Positions 1-10,472 of a DNA stretch of 64,000 nucleotides are shown piece by piece. Where the stretch lies: NCBI RefSeq assembly GCF_001640805.2, contig NC_066842.1:27113791-27177790 (forward strand), in the 5' to 3' direction. The notes under the pieces are model-generated. The model was not told the DNA's origin, searched no databases, and saw only the letters and a program-made list of their open reading frames with translations. Numbering within the stretch: position 1 is the stretch's first letter; each line of letters starts with the position of its first letter. Origin of the DNA: Lates calcarifer. Lineage: Eukaryota > Chordata > Actinopteri > Centropomidae. The position numbers and the translations under genes are program-made.

Positions 1-62
1 CCGAGCGCTCCTACTTCCACCTGTGTCCCCCCCCTCCCTCACCCTGCACCGACTCCTCATGA
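1..62 (+). CDS. lrp5: lrp5, C-terminal end of last exon (partial)
   Basis: The window opens inside the final coding exon of a Wnt co-receptor of the LRP5/6 type. From base 3 the frame reads ERSYFHLCPPPPSPCTDSS and stops at TGA 60-62. This is the end of the LRP5 cytoplasmic tail and carries the last PPPSPxS motif. In LRP5/6, phosphorylation of such motifs by GSK3/CK1 creates the axin docking site in Wnt/beta-catenin signalling at the plasma membrane. The ERSYFHL stretch fits the LRP5 tail as I remember it better than LRP6, which has a Ser-His-rich version. Only 19 codons are visible; the receptor ectodomain, membrane segment and other PPPSP motifs lie upstream of the window. Identity rests on this short but distinctive tail. 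Confidence 0.82.
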   Translation, partial: ERSYFHLCPPPPSPCTDSS

Positions 63-872
63 CCCTCCAACAGCCTCAGAGCCCTGTGAAGAAGGAACGG
101 ACAAAGTATGCTCGCCTCACCCAGAACTGGCCTCATCTGGCCCACTTTACCAGGGAAAGAACTCGTGTGCCAACTTCCAGCCCTGACCGGCTCACACATG
201 CTGCTTTATATCAGCTGGTTAGGCTCAAGTGCCTTATTCAAGGTTCATCTGTCCCGCATTGGTCATTTCATCATTCCAGTCATCTGGGAGCTTTCTGGGT
301 GACCATCATCTGATCAGTTCTATTTCTGTCTTCCATGTGTCCTGCTCTCACATTCACTCACTCGTGGCAGGTTGAAGGTTTGAGGCCCTTCCTGCCTCCC
401 TGCAGGACACAAAAAGGAGATGATGAGTGAGTACAGCCAGCAGCTCCCTCTTTAATTTTCATTCCATCAGAAGAAGAAAACTTCCTTTGCTGGGCCACTT
501 CTTGATCACAAAATTTCAAGATGTCCATCTGTCTAAATATAAGCCTAACTCCAGGTCTCCCCTAAACTCACTGACTGAGAGAGTCAGCACTAGGCACTGG
601 TGTTGTGCGAAAAACCATGAGTCCAATGCCACAAATTATTGAAGCCAAGGCGTAGAAGGCATGCGCCACAAAACCCAACCCCCAACACCCCCACCCCCCC
701 CAGCCTCCCATCCGTTTGTCCCCTCCTTCCTCACAGCGTCCTTGTTGGCAGACCAGCGGCAGGACTGTATATAGTGTTAAAATAATATGAACAAAAATAG
801 ATAAGAGAGTAATTATTTTACTATTTTATTCATGCTGGCTGATCCACCACTCCACAGAAAACAAAGGACAGA

Positions 873-1036
873 TAGATGAGTGGATGTGTGAATGAGTGAC
901 TGGATGATGATGAATGACTGGACAACTGTATACGTGAGCATATGTGAATGTTTTGCTTATTGTAGGAAATTAGATAAATTCATAGACGATGACTGAGTGA
1001 ATGTGTAGAATTCTGAACGAATGAGTGGATGGATGG
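873..1036. repeat. Degenerate (TGGA/TGAA)-type tetranucleotide tract
   Basis: Two blocks, about 873-925 and 990-1036, are built from imperfect GAATGA, GGATGA and GTGGATG units separated by unrelated sequence. This looks like a decayed simple repeat. Confidence 0.5.
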
Positions 1037-1138
1037 AACAGGGCCAAGATCAAAGTGTGAAATCTTTTGTACATTATTTTGAAATTGTGTCCCTCACTTT
1101 TCAAATTGGGAATTCTTTGTAGTTGGACACAGCAACTG

Positions 1139-1162
1139 TTTTTTTTTTTTTTTTTTTTTTTT
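1139..1162. repeat. Poly(T) run, 24 nt
   Basis: An uninterrupted run of 24 T on the + strand. It could be the poly(A) tail of a minus-oriented retroposed fragment, but I see no body or target duplication that proves it. Confidence 0.9.
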
Positions 1163-3427
1163 AAGTGGTAGAGCTTACTCCAATCATCAGGGACAAATCT
1201 GGCAACAGTTCCTTCCTTATCCCATGAAATCACCACGTGACTACAACATACCAAATGAATATCAACATGTAAAGCTATTGTACATATGTGTAATGAAGTC
1301 AATGAGTGAGTTGTGACAAATGGATGCTTTTCATTGTGAATCTGAACCTCTTCCATCACCTTTTCTTTACTCTCATGGTCCCGTTTACCAAAAGTATGTT
1401 TGCTGCTATTGTGTACATACTATAATAGTTACTATGACATATAATTACACAGAAAGCCCAAAATTACCACTCTCATACTGACAGTAGATCATGAAGCTAT
1501 TTTACAGTTAATAACAAATTATTCTTATAGCGATTTCTGTTATTTGTATTTCTGTTTGTGTGTAGATCATGTATGTTTCTGTCAGTCACTATGTCTGGTT
1601 TGAAGGAGTCTTTATGGAAAAGAAAATTGAAAGGTTGAAAGAGTTCCAGCTCAACTGAAGGTTTCGGTATGCTTCAGATAAATCTGCTCCAGTCTCTCTC
1701 TGAGAACTGTGTCCTATTAGAGTGTTTTTATAAAGGAATTGTATGAGGCAAGAAATTCACACCCACGCCTCCACACACCTGGCCAATCACTGCCTAAAGT
1801 GGGCAAGAAAAGATTTTAGACTCTGTTAGACAGTTGGTTTGAAGCATGCTGTGGCCTGGGGTTGTGCAGTTACTCACCTCCAGTAGAGTGGACCTGCTGT
1901 GACTGCTGTGGAGTTTGAATGCTTTCCCACATAAAAGATCCTGCAGAAACCTCACCACTGCAAAAATCTCAGTCAGAGGTTTAAAACTTTTTGCTCTGCC
2001 TGGGGTCTTTGCCACAGATGTCTGAACAACTACTCAACAGTTTTCTGATATAGTCACTAATGATTTTTTCTGACCCCCTGACCTTTGCTCCTCAGATGCT
2101 CAATCTAACAGATGAAGAAGCAGCTCTAAAAATGAAGAGTTTTGATTTTAAAGAGCAAATGAACACTGTGTTTTAGTTTTAACATGCAGCCTTTCAGTTT
2201 TTCTAAAAAAAACATTCACATGTAGAGCCCCCAGACTGAATGTCACTTAGCTTTGTACAGCAGGGACATTCAGTACAAGGCAACATTTACTTGATTTCCT
2301 CTTGAAAATTACAAAACACTACCGTCTCAATAAAAAGTATAGACCGGGGCCAGAATGTGACAGTGTATTAAAGTCACCGTACTTACAATTTAGTCTGAGT
2401 CCAAATGGTTTTAGTGTTAAGTTATCACCTTTCAGGACAAACTTTACATTCCTGGTCCCACAACCAGTAAGGCTTTAAGAATATCAAATGTGGAGTTTTT
2501 GTGCAGCATGTTTTCTTAGTTACTTCCACCCTCATGGTCAAAGATTGGCTTTGGATGTTGGTATATTCAGTCTATTAATCCAGCACTTAGTAAATATCAA
2601 CACAGGACCTAGCAACAAAAAGTGCAAAAACATTTTATGCACGTACCAAAAGAGCATAACATTATTGTTTCCCAGGAAATAAATGAGTGTTTTTGAAGCA
2701 AAAGGAGAATGTTTTTGGCTTTTCACCTTGGCTGTGGAGTTAAGACTTAATAAACTGACTTTCGGTCATGCTCACTAAAATTGGAAAACAGTTTTAGGGT
2801 CAGAGACAGATCTAGGACAACCCGTATCATGCTGTATCATCTTCTAGAACCACTTTTGGGCAAAGGAGAACGCACCATGCTTCCTTTAAGCTGGCCCTAT
2901 TATTACAGTAATGTGTGCGCTTCACAGGAGCATCTTATTTTAATAGTACAGTGCCAGCAAAATGTAAAGACAGAAGGCAAACTGTTGTCTATTAGTGTGA
3001 TCCAGTCCTCTAAGCACCAAGTGGGGGTGAATGTAGCCATGAAAAGTGTCTCTTCCACAGCAGTCAGTGCTGGCCATTGTCTAGTTTCCTGATAGAAAAC
3101 TATACCAGCACTTTTTGAGGCTGGAACTTTCGGAACTTGCAGTGTGTTTGCTGTTGTCTGGTAAATCCATCTCCTGTCAAGGAACATTACAGCTGATGTC
3201 TGGTGACTAGTATCAGATGGATTTCCAGCTAACAGAGCTGAAGGGGTGTCTATCTGTGTCAGTGGGAACTCTGAGCAGCACAGCTCATTCATATTAAGGG
3301 CTGTAGGGGCCCGGACCCAAACCACTGTGTCAGTAAAACTCCTTAAAACCCTGTATTTGTTGTCTCAGCTAAAAATGCTTTGTGTAATTTACACTTGTGA
3401 CAATTTTTGTATCAAAAGCATTTTTAT

Positions 3428-3433
3428 AATAAA
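3428..3433 (+). promoter_or_regulatory. Polyadenylation signal AATAAA (candidate lrp5 3' end)
   Basis: AATAAA sits in an AT-rich context with a T/TG-rich sequence about 25 bases downstream, the normal arrangement for vertebrate cleavage and polyadenylation. It is the last such signal before the microsatellite. Assignment to lrp5 is inferred from strand and position only. Confidence 0.4.
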
Positions 3434-3453
3434 GGTTCTATTTTAAGGAATGT

Positions 3454-3457
<4 letters not shown>

Positions 3458-3500
<43 letters not shown>
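3458..3500. repeat. (TG)n microsatellite
   Basis: About 21 uninterrupted TG units, directly following the candidate lrp5 polyadenylation site. Confidence 0.97.
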
Positions 3501-3502
<2 letters not shown>

Positions 3503-4092
3503 GCTTTGAGTTGAAGGTTGGTGATTGCTAAGGTTTCTTTTACAAATAAGAAAAGTAATAAATTGAACGCTAACAGCAATAGTTATAACATCAGCAGTAA
3601 TAACAGTAGAATGATTTGTAGCAGTACACCTCACAGACATGTCATCGTAGGAAAAACACAGATGGAACTAATCACATAAATGATGGTAAACCGTGGCTGT
3701 AAACCAGCACACGCAATACCTGAACTGGCACACCTGAATGGAATGCAGCTGTAATTAATTTTATAGATTTCACCTGCGCTTTTCCCGCAGTGTGGCTGTG
3801 CACTGCACTTAGAGTAGCTGTAGCAGTATTAGTTCAAAGTGTTGTAGCAGTAGTAGTTGTGCCAGTATTAAATACTACATAAATAAATAAACAGGTTAAT
3901 GTTATTAAATGATGATATGAATAAGTACAGGCACAATGTGCAATGTAACAATGAAAAAAGAAACAATAATACACACAGTGAATATTAAACAACGACACTT
4001 GTTTATTAAGTCTATATATATAGATCGTTGCCTCTCAGCGTTAACACTGGGATCATAAAAACATGTGAAAAAAGACGACGGAAAAGAAAGGA
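3501..4092. other. Intergenic, no gene seen
   Basis: AT-rich sequence with scattered AGCAGTAGTAG-like triplet patches near 3590-3620 and 3815-3870 and an ATAAATAAATAAA patch near 3885. I see no coding exon or recognisable element. The last bases (AAAA at 4082-4085) serve as the Pol III terminator of the adjacent minus-strand tRNA. Confidence 0.6.
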
Positions 4093-4164
4093 GGGCTCGT
4101 CCGGGATTTGAACCCGGGACCTCTCGCACCCAAAGCGAGAATCATACCCCTAGACCAACGAGCC
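4093..4164 (-). tRNA. tRNA-Pro (anticodon TGG)
   Basis: The minus strand folds into a full 72-nt cloverleaf. The 7-bp acceptor stem GGCTCGT/ACGAGCC is perfect, the anticodon stem CTCGC/GCGAG closes a TTTGGGT loop with anticodon TGG, and the T-arm is CCGGG/CCCGG around GTTCAAAT. The A box (TGGTCTAGGGG) and B box (GGTTCAAATCC) are both intact. A discriminator C and a TTTT terminator (4082-4085 on the complement) follow. There is no intron. Every stem pairs, so I take it as a functional gene that decodes proline codons. It is isolated: no other tRNA gene lies beside it. Confidence 0.96.
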
Positions 4165-6335
4165 AGCTAATTTTCTGCACCAGCAGTAAGGTATTTATCT
4201 CTTCATATAGCCATGTCTGATGCTGTTTGTGGCGCAACACTGACATCTATCGGTGAAAGAACGTTAACACGCTGTAATGGAATTGAATTTTCATGATGGC
4301 ATGTCAAACGTCTGTTACCCATCACATCTGGACAAAGGTTGAAACTTTAAAATAGATTTTTACTTAAACAAAAGGGGAAAAGGAAGGATCTACCAAAACT
4401 GACGATGACTGCTGCTCCCTCAGTTCCTTAGATATCAAGTGGCAAGTGGGAAGTGGCAGCCCAGCACCTACAGCTGCCTACCACAGTTAGGATACCGCCT
4501 CACATTGGATGCCAAATGATCTACAACAAGGTACAATCCACAAGTCCAACATCAGCAGCATGTTCTAACAACTGGATATTACAATGAAACCCTGCTGCTG
4601 CCGTGCCTGTTGAGCACTGTGAAGCCTGATATCTGGCCTCATGTCAGTTCAGAAGAAAATGGCCTTCTCACATGCTGCTGAACGCTTGTTTCCTTCTTGC
4701 TGTTCTCTCACCTCCAGGCTCCCTGTGAATGTCTTCCTGTATAAGGTGAAAGGGATTTTCCAATTGACATTGTGAATCCATCCTCTTGGTGTCCAGCAGT
4801 AGTAATGAGGCTCTCTTATGATCCCCTCAGGTCGAATGTGTGTGTGTGTGTGTGTGTGTGTGTGAACCAGCTCCGCAACACACCCACAGACACAGAGACC
4901 TATTAGCTTTCTGTGGCTCCTCTGTTTAGTCCATTGTGTGTGGAAGACTGAAGCCATTTCTATCTACTAAAATAACCAACACGTTTACTGCTATTGTCAC
5001 TGATGCTGTTACATGATATGGATATCTTCTATACATACAAACTGGGGAGATATTGTGTGGTATTATCTGCCATCATATTGTATCAGCCATCATATTGTAC
5101 TGTTTAAGTCAGGATTCATAGCATCCTGTTGTTAGTCATGTGTTAGGCCCTGGGAAAATAGTTTTATGAGGAAGAGCGTGGAACTGGATCCTGGACATAA
5201 ACACTATTGCAGCCCTGTATACAGTATATATATGTGGACATAAACTGTATGTTCATGTCCTGTGTTACATTTGAAAAGTATTGAGCCAACACAGAATGTA
5301 AACAGGAACTAGCTCATATAGTGCAGGCTGAATAAATCATCCATGCATCTAATCCCTTATCCTGTGCAGGGCAATGAGAGGCTGGAAAGTCAATTTTCAA
5401 GTCTAGTTTACATGAAATAAATAGTTCTTATTCTTACTTTTACCCCCTCTGTGGTTTTTGAGGCAGGAGAAGGTATGATGATTTTATTAATGTTTACCAT
5501 TTAGGAAATAAAGACATAAAATAGACCAGATGGTGTGCTGCATACAGTTTCTAAAACCAGTAAAGATACTCATAAAGTATCTGTAACCACACTGATAAGA
5601 AATGAGCCACAAACATGTTTTCAATCTGAATTTCAATCAGACTGCTGGACAGTCCACCTCTGAAATGATTTCAATGGATATTTGAACTAAACCAGTTTTA
5701 ATGTCATATAAAAAATAGTTGATGAAACTGATACTGATGGCTGCCTGGAATTAATGAATTACACTAGAAACTAAAGGTTTTGGTAACAAAAGTCAGTGTC
5801 CTACAACTGATCAGTGTGATGCTCCATGCTGTAACCAGAATAAGTTTGAAGCATACAGTGTATGTGTGCAGATCAGATACTAGGAAGGTCTCTGTGAACA
5901 TGGCTGCCAAGGTCAAAATAGAATGATGGGAGGAAGCAAACTTGTCCAGGTGAAGTGGGAAACTTTCCAGTGAAGCTTGTCCAGCTGGCAGACAGGTGCT
6001 GAGGGCTGAACAGAGGCAGGGAAGAGGTGGAGATCAGCACTACAGCTTCTGCAACTTTTTGTTTTTTCTTCCCCTTTCTTCTCTCTGTGTGCTTGCCGCT
6101 CTGTAATTACACCAGCTGCCTGGAACCTGTGGGTCTTTTTTGTCTTTCTCTTTCTTTCTGCCTCCCCTGTCACCTCTGTTTTATCTCCCTCTTCTCTCCC
6201 TCAAATTCTTTTAATGTTCCCTCTCCTCCCTCACCGCTGTTCCATTCCCCCAGCAATGTGCTGCACCTGCTAGGTGACTACACCTATGAGCCTTAAATGT
6301 AATATTTTCATTGTGGGCAATGAGTTAATTCCCTG

Positions 6336-6336
<1 letters not shown>
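4165..6336. other. Intergenic, no gene seen
   Basis: No exon or conserved protein frame is visible. A short (TG)n run lies at about 4837-4864. Position 6030-6260 is pyrimidine-rich and gives spurious Phe/Leu/Ser-rich frames. The rest is unremarkable AT-rich sequence. Confidence 0.6.
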
Positions 6337-6612
<276 letters not shown>

Positions 6613-7089
6613 CATAAGTACTGGGTTTTAAGGGGGAGAGGAGGGCCTAACTTTTTTTTTTATCCAGTCAAAAAGGGAGGATCAAGGCAGATCACATGTT
6701 TCCCACAGAATTGGAACATATGGAGAGACCTATCTGAAACTCATCATTAGGGCTTTGGAAGGTCGGTGGGACAGAGGACTGCTGGAGTTTACATCCCTCT
6801 CATGTTTCCCCTCTGGACAGCAGTTATACAGAGCATTTCATTTACAGACAACATGCTCAAGTTTCCAAATGAAATGTTTCAATGAGCGGGAGAGAGACAG
6901 GGCAAATACACCTTCAGTTAAAAGTACTTTTTTTGAACACTTACAGTACTAAATAAACCATTATGCCATTTTCCTGCATGTGACTACCAGGTACCCATAC
7001 ATAACAACCTAAAGAGAAGAGCCTGGATTCATTAATTTATAAGAACACTGTTCATCACATGTTGGGTTTTACTTTCGTTTCGTTTAATC
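6613..7089. other. Intergenic, no gene seen
   Basis: Unique-looking sequence between the compound microsatellite and the SINE. A short T-run lies near 6652-6661. No coding or RNA feature can be supported. Confidence 0.55.
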
Positions 7090-7102
7090 AGTTGCTGGTG
7101 GA

Positions 7103-7441
7103 GGGGCGACGCGGTGGTGCAGTGGTTAACAGTGGTTAGCACTGTTGCCACACAGCAAGAAGGTTCCAGGTTCGAGCCTGGGGCTTTTCTGTGCCTGTGT
7201 GGGTTCTCTCCTGGTTCTCTGGCTTCCTCCCACAGTCCAAAGACATGCAGGTTAATTGGTAACTCTAAATTGCCCGTAGGTGTGAATATGAGTGTGAATT
7301 GTTTGTCTATATATGTTGGCCCTGCAATAGACTGGTGATCTGTTCAGGGTGTACACCGCCTCTCACCCAATGTCAGCTGGGATAGGCTCCAGCACCCCCA
7401 CAGCCCTTAACAGATAAGTGGTATAGATAATGGATGGAAGG
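7103..7441 (+). mobile_element. Full-length tRNA-headed SINE-like retroposon
   Basis: The element starts with a tRNA-like Pol III promoter: A-box match TGGTGCAGTGG at 7115-7125 and B-box match GGTTCGAGCC at 7169-7178. A body and a 3' tail of ATGGATGG units follow. It is flanked by a perfect 13-bp direct repeat, AGTTGCTGGTGGA, at 7090-7102 and 7442-7454. That is the target-site duplication expected of LINE-driven retroposition, so both ends are fixed. The head carries a local duplication of AGTGGTTA(A/G)C at 7121-7140. The body is a family I know as very common in teleost genomes. Related copies lie at 14965-15200, 27895-28008, 28472-28695 (reverse) and 36152-36200. Confidence 0.85.
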
Positions 7442-7689
7442 AGTTGCTGGTGGATCTAACGCTCTAACAGCTGCTCCCTAATGAAATTTACAGATGATCT
7501 CCTGCACTGTACTGACACTGAGACTTGATCCTCACCAGTATCTGTCATCCACAGACTTCTACTTCAGGCGGTCAAGCTGATGCTGGCGACAATATGAGGA
7601 GGTCATGTAGGTCAATGAAAGATGTTCAAGACAAGTCTCTCTTCAATCTACATCACTGAACTATAGTACAGTGGTTCTAAAAAAAAGAA

Positions 7690-8328
7690 TGCAACATGAA
7701 GACATACCTGTCTGTCAAACTCCTGAAGTTTGCTGACGACACCACCCTCATTGGGCTCATCTCTGGTGGGGATGAGTCTGCCTACAGGAGGGAGATTGAC
7801 CAGCTGGTCATGTGATCCAATGAAAGCAACCTGGAGCTTAATGTTGTGAAGACAGTGGAGATGGTTGTAGACTTCAGGAAGAACACACCTGTGTGACTCC
7901 CCAGTGGGAACTGTGGAGTCCTGCTTCCTGGGGGCCATCATCACCCAGGACCTAAAGTGGGAGCTCCTCAACAAGATACACAGACTGTCACAGACTATAA
8001 TCCCCCCCCCACTACACGTTACATTAACATTATACACACACCTATGCGTTACATTAATGCACATCTCTCTGGACAATCACTGCCACCTTCAAACATTTGC
8101 ACTCTGCACTTTACATTTTAATTTTGTACATGTATGTTCCTTGTGTATATATTTATGTTCCCTGTAAATATAGTTTTTGCTTTTTGCTCTTTCTCCTCCT
8201 TAGCCTTACCTCTACTTCTCTATATCTGTCTTTGTTTACTATCACTGTTCTTTAGCACTGATATACCAAGACAAATTCCTTGTATGTGCAAACTTACTTG
8301 GCAATAAAGTCTGATTCTGATTCTGATC
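7690..8328 (+). mobile_element. LINE 3' fragment with degraded reverse transcriptase (L2/Maui-like)
   Basis: The + strand encodes a decayed reverse-transcriptase segment with the catalytic FADD motif (codons 7729-7740), continuing into TTLIGLIS and later NLELNVVKT and MVVDFRK. These match the C-terminal half of fish L2/Maui-type RT. An in-frame TGA at 7813-7815 replaces a Trp codon, another stop follows the FRKN region, and the frame is lost before 8000. The 3' end reads ACTTGGCAATAAAGTCTG and finishes in a GATTCT repeat (8309-8328), a typical tail for this LINE group. The 5' part is missing, as in most LINE insertions. It is inactive. Exact family assignment would need a repeat library. Confidence 0.8.
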
Positions 8329-10096
8329 ACAGAGAATGAATTACTAATGTGCCTTGCACTGCATTGACTCTGAATGGTCAACAGAAGGTCATCCTCTTCA
8401 TGTCAGATATGAGAGACACTTAAACCTGCTGTGTGTGACAGTGCGCCTCCTTCATACTGTCTGTGGACATAAAGCTGTGACAGCAGTAAGATGTCACTCT
8501 GACTGTTCCACTTCAGTGTGAAGGACTTAACTGAAGGGGGAGGGGAGGTTAGCTATAGGATGTCAGTGAACCCCCACCCTCAGTTCAGACAAGAGCGGAG
8601 TATTCCAGCTTACTGCACACCTGCAAGGATGGAGGTCTTTAAAGGTCTGTTGTCTCTAAACAAATGGGAAAATTAAAGGGTGGGAGCCAGCTTACAGTAA
8701 TGAGCAATCCAGTCTCCAGGAATACAGAGAGGTGAGAGGAGGCTGAAAATATTGAGGACATAGAATGGACCTTACTTCACCTCACAAAACTAGGTCTCAA
8801 ATCCCCAAAGTAGCTCTGGGCCTGATAAAAAGGGCCTCATACCTTTTCTCTGTTTCACCTCTCTGTCCAGACTGAAACTGTGTTTTTTCTTGCCCAACTG
8901 ATCGTTTCTAAAACAGTTTCTGGAGTGGACAAATCTTGGTGTTTCAGTGTGTATGGATAAAATGGAGTTGAACTCAGTTGAACTGTGTGTGTGAATGTGT
9001 GACTGCGGGAGTGTACTTAACTGTCCAGCTGATCTGTGCCATCTTCACCTGTAAGAGGAGGAAACACACACACACACACACACCCAGCAGGAATGTGTTG
9101 GTGACCGTAAACACTGAGTCAGAAGGAGGGAGAGACACACAGAGATTAAAAGGCTGATTATGGAGAACTATTGATGTGAGTGAGGTGTTTATAATACTAC
9201 AGGTTTGACTAATAAAAAAACCCAATGTTCTACAAGCTTTCTCATTAGACAACAGTGAATACTTGTTAAAGTTTTCTAGCAATGAAATGTAATTATCAGA
9301 ACAAAAATGTTATCTACTGAAAAAACAGAAACAAACATATTAACAACCTTACCAGACACTGGTGCCAGCATTTCTACCTTTCCTTGAACCAGTCATTCTG
9401 AATAATCTTTGAACCAGATGGAAGTCAGCCATCATTTTCTGGCCTATTATTATCTTCATAAGTGAAACATTTACTGTCAAATGTACAGTAACACAAATGC
9501 AGTGTTATTAAAAAAAAAAAAAAAAAAGCAGATGGGAAAATAGCACAAGATAGATCTCTATTGAGATGTAAAACAGGAAAAGATTTCACCATTACATCCC
9601 ACAATAAGCTGTCCTGGTTTAGTGAATGGACCAGATGTCCACATGGTGCACACAGAGCAGCAGGTGCTTCTCTGAAACTGGAAGTGTGTCATCTTACTGT
9701 ATCCGAAATAAATAATCTGGCTGCATGTTTTCTATTCCTCTGTGTCCATTTACTTATCTTAGCTGAACACACAACATCAACATATCACCACCTTTTGAAG
9801 TTGGCATGGCTACAAAAATAGGTATTATTTGAAGTGAAAGTGATCTGTTAGTTTTAGTCTAGGTTTAGTCAACAAAGACTAAAAAGATTTTAGTCTCATT
9901 TTTGTCAGTGAAATTTTAGTTTTTGCATTTAGATTTCTGAGGCTACAGCCTTTGCCGTCTTTCTTATGTACAGTCAGCATTGTTATAGGTGTCATGAAAA
10001 GTCAAAATGATCATGAGAATATTATTCTGAGGCTTTTAGTAAATCACTCGGCTTGCTGATGGTTATGCAATAGCTAACACAGTTGATGACTGTTGT
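8329..10096. other. Intergenic, no gene seen
   Basis: No exon is visible. A (CA)n run lies at about 9064-9083 and an A-run at about 9510-9527. Near 9845-9930 there are repeated TTTTAGTC/GACTAAAA segments that recall a common fish repeat too diverged to delimit. Confidence 0.55.
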
Positions 10097-10472
10097 AAAC
10101 AGTGGTGGTGATGGATGGTAATACTCAAAGTAAAAGTCTTACCCTTAACATTATACAATCATCATGATCACATGACAGGACATAAAGGCTGCTCTAGATT
10201 CACAAACATCACATTTGCCTGTCAGATGGATCCTACACTAGATTACAGCATGACAGTAATCATTTCAAAAACAGAACTCTACAGATGGAGCTACTCCAGG
10301 TCCTCACAGACTCTTACAAAGGTGTATTTAGACATAGTGAACTCTGGCACTGATACAGGCTGTTGACAAAATCCATCTAGGTTAAAATAGAAAGATAAGA
10401 TAAGAAAAAATAAGAAGAGATAAAAAAGAATACTTTTACTTTCAATATCACCATCTATCACCACTGCTGTTT
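10097..10472. mobile_element. MITE-like element with 41-bp terminal inverted repeats
   Basis: Positions 10097-10137 and the reverse complement of 10432-10472 match at 35 of 41 bases. Both arms begin AAACAG and end AAAGTAAAAGT. The 376-bp interval has no coding capacity. This is the structure of a non-autonomous DNA transposon. The flanks show no clean target duplication, so the exact ends could be at the inner CAGTGG/CCACTG. The family is not identified; the ends loosely resemble the AGTAGTGGAAAGTAA-type fish MITE seen at 49204-49808. Confidence 0.65.

Larger units (their letters stand above)
63..3457 (+). other. Probable lrp5 3' UTR and downstream flank
   Basis: No coding sequence is visible after the lrp5 stop. 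The stretch is AT-rich, with a C-rich patch near 675-705, a degenerate TGGA/TGAA tract at about 873-1036, and a 24-T run at 1139-1162. AATAAA-type signals occur near 2328, 2677, 2749 and 3428. The last is followed within about 25 bases by a sharp change to a TG microsatellite, so it is my preferred 3' end. Two TGTACATA Pumilio-type motifs (1279-1286, 1412-1419) lie inside. A UTR of about 3.4 kb is an inference; the transcript could end at an earlier signal. Short reading frames on both strands here match no family I recognise. Confidence 0.45.

Noticed and set aside
2903..3325. A 140-codon minus-strand frame
   Set aside because: No recognisable domain or splice context, and it lies antisense in the presumed lrp5 3' UTR.
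7648..8076. A 142-codon minus-strand frame
   Set aside because: The + strand of this interval encodes the decayed LINE reverse transcriptase with FADD; the minus frame is its shadow.
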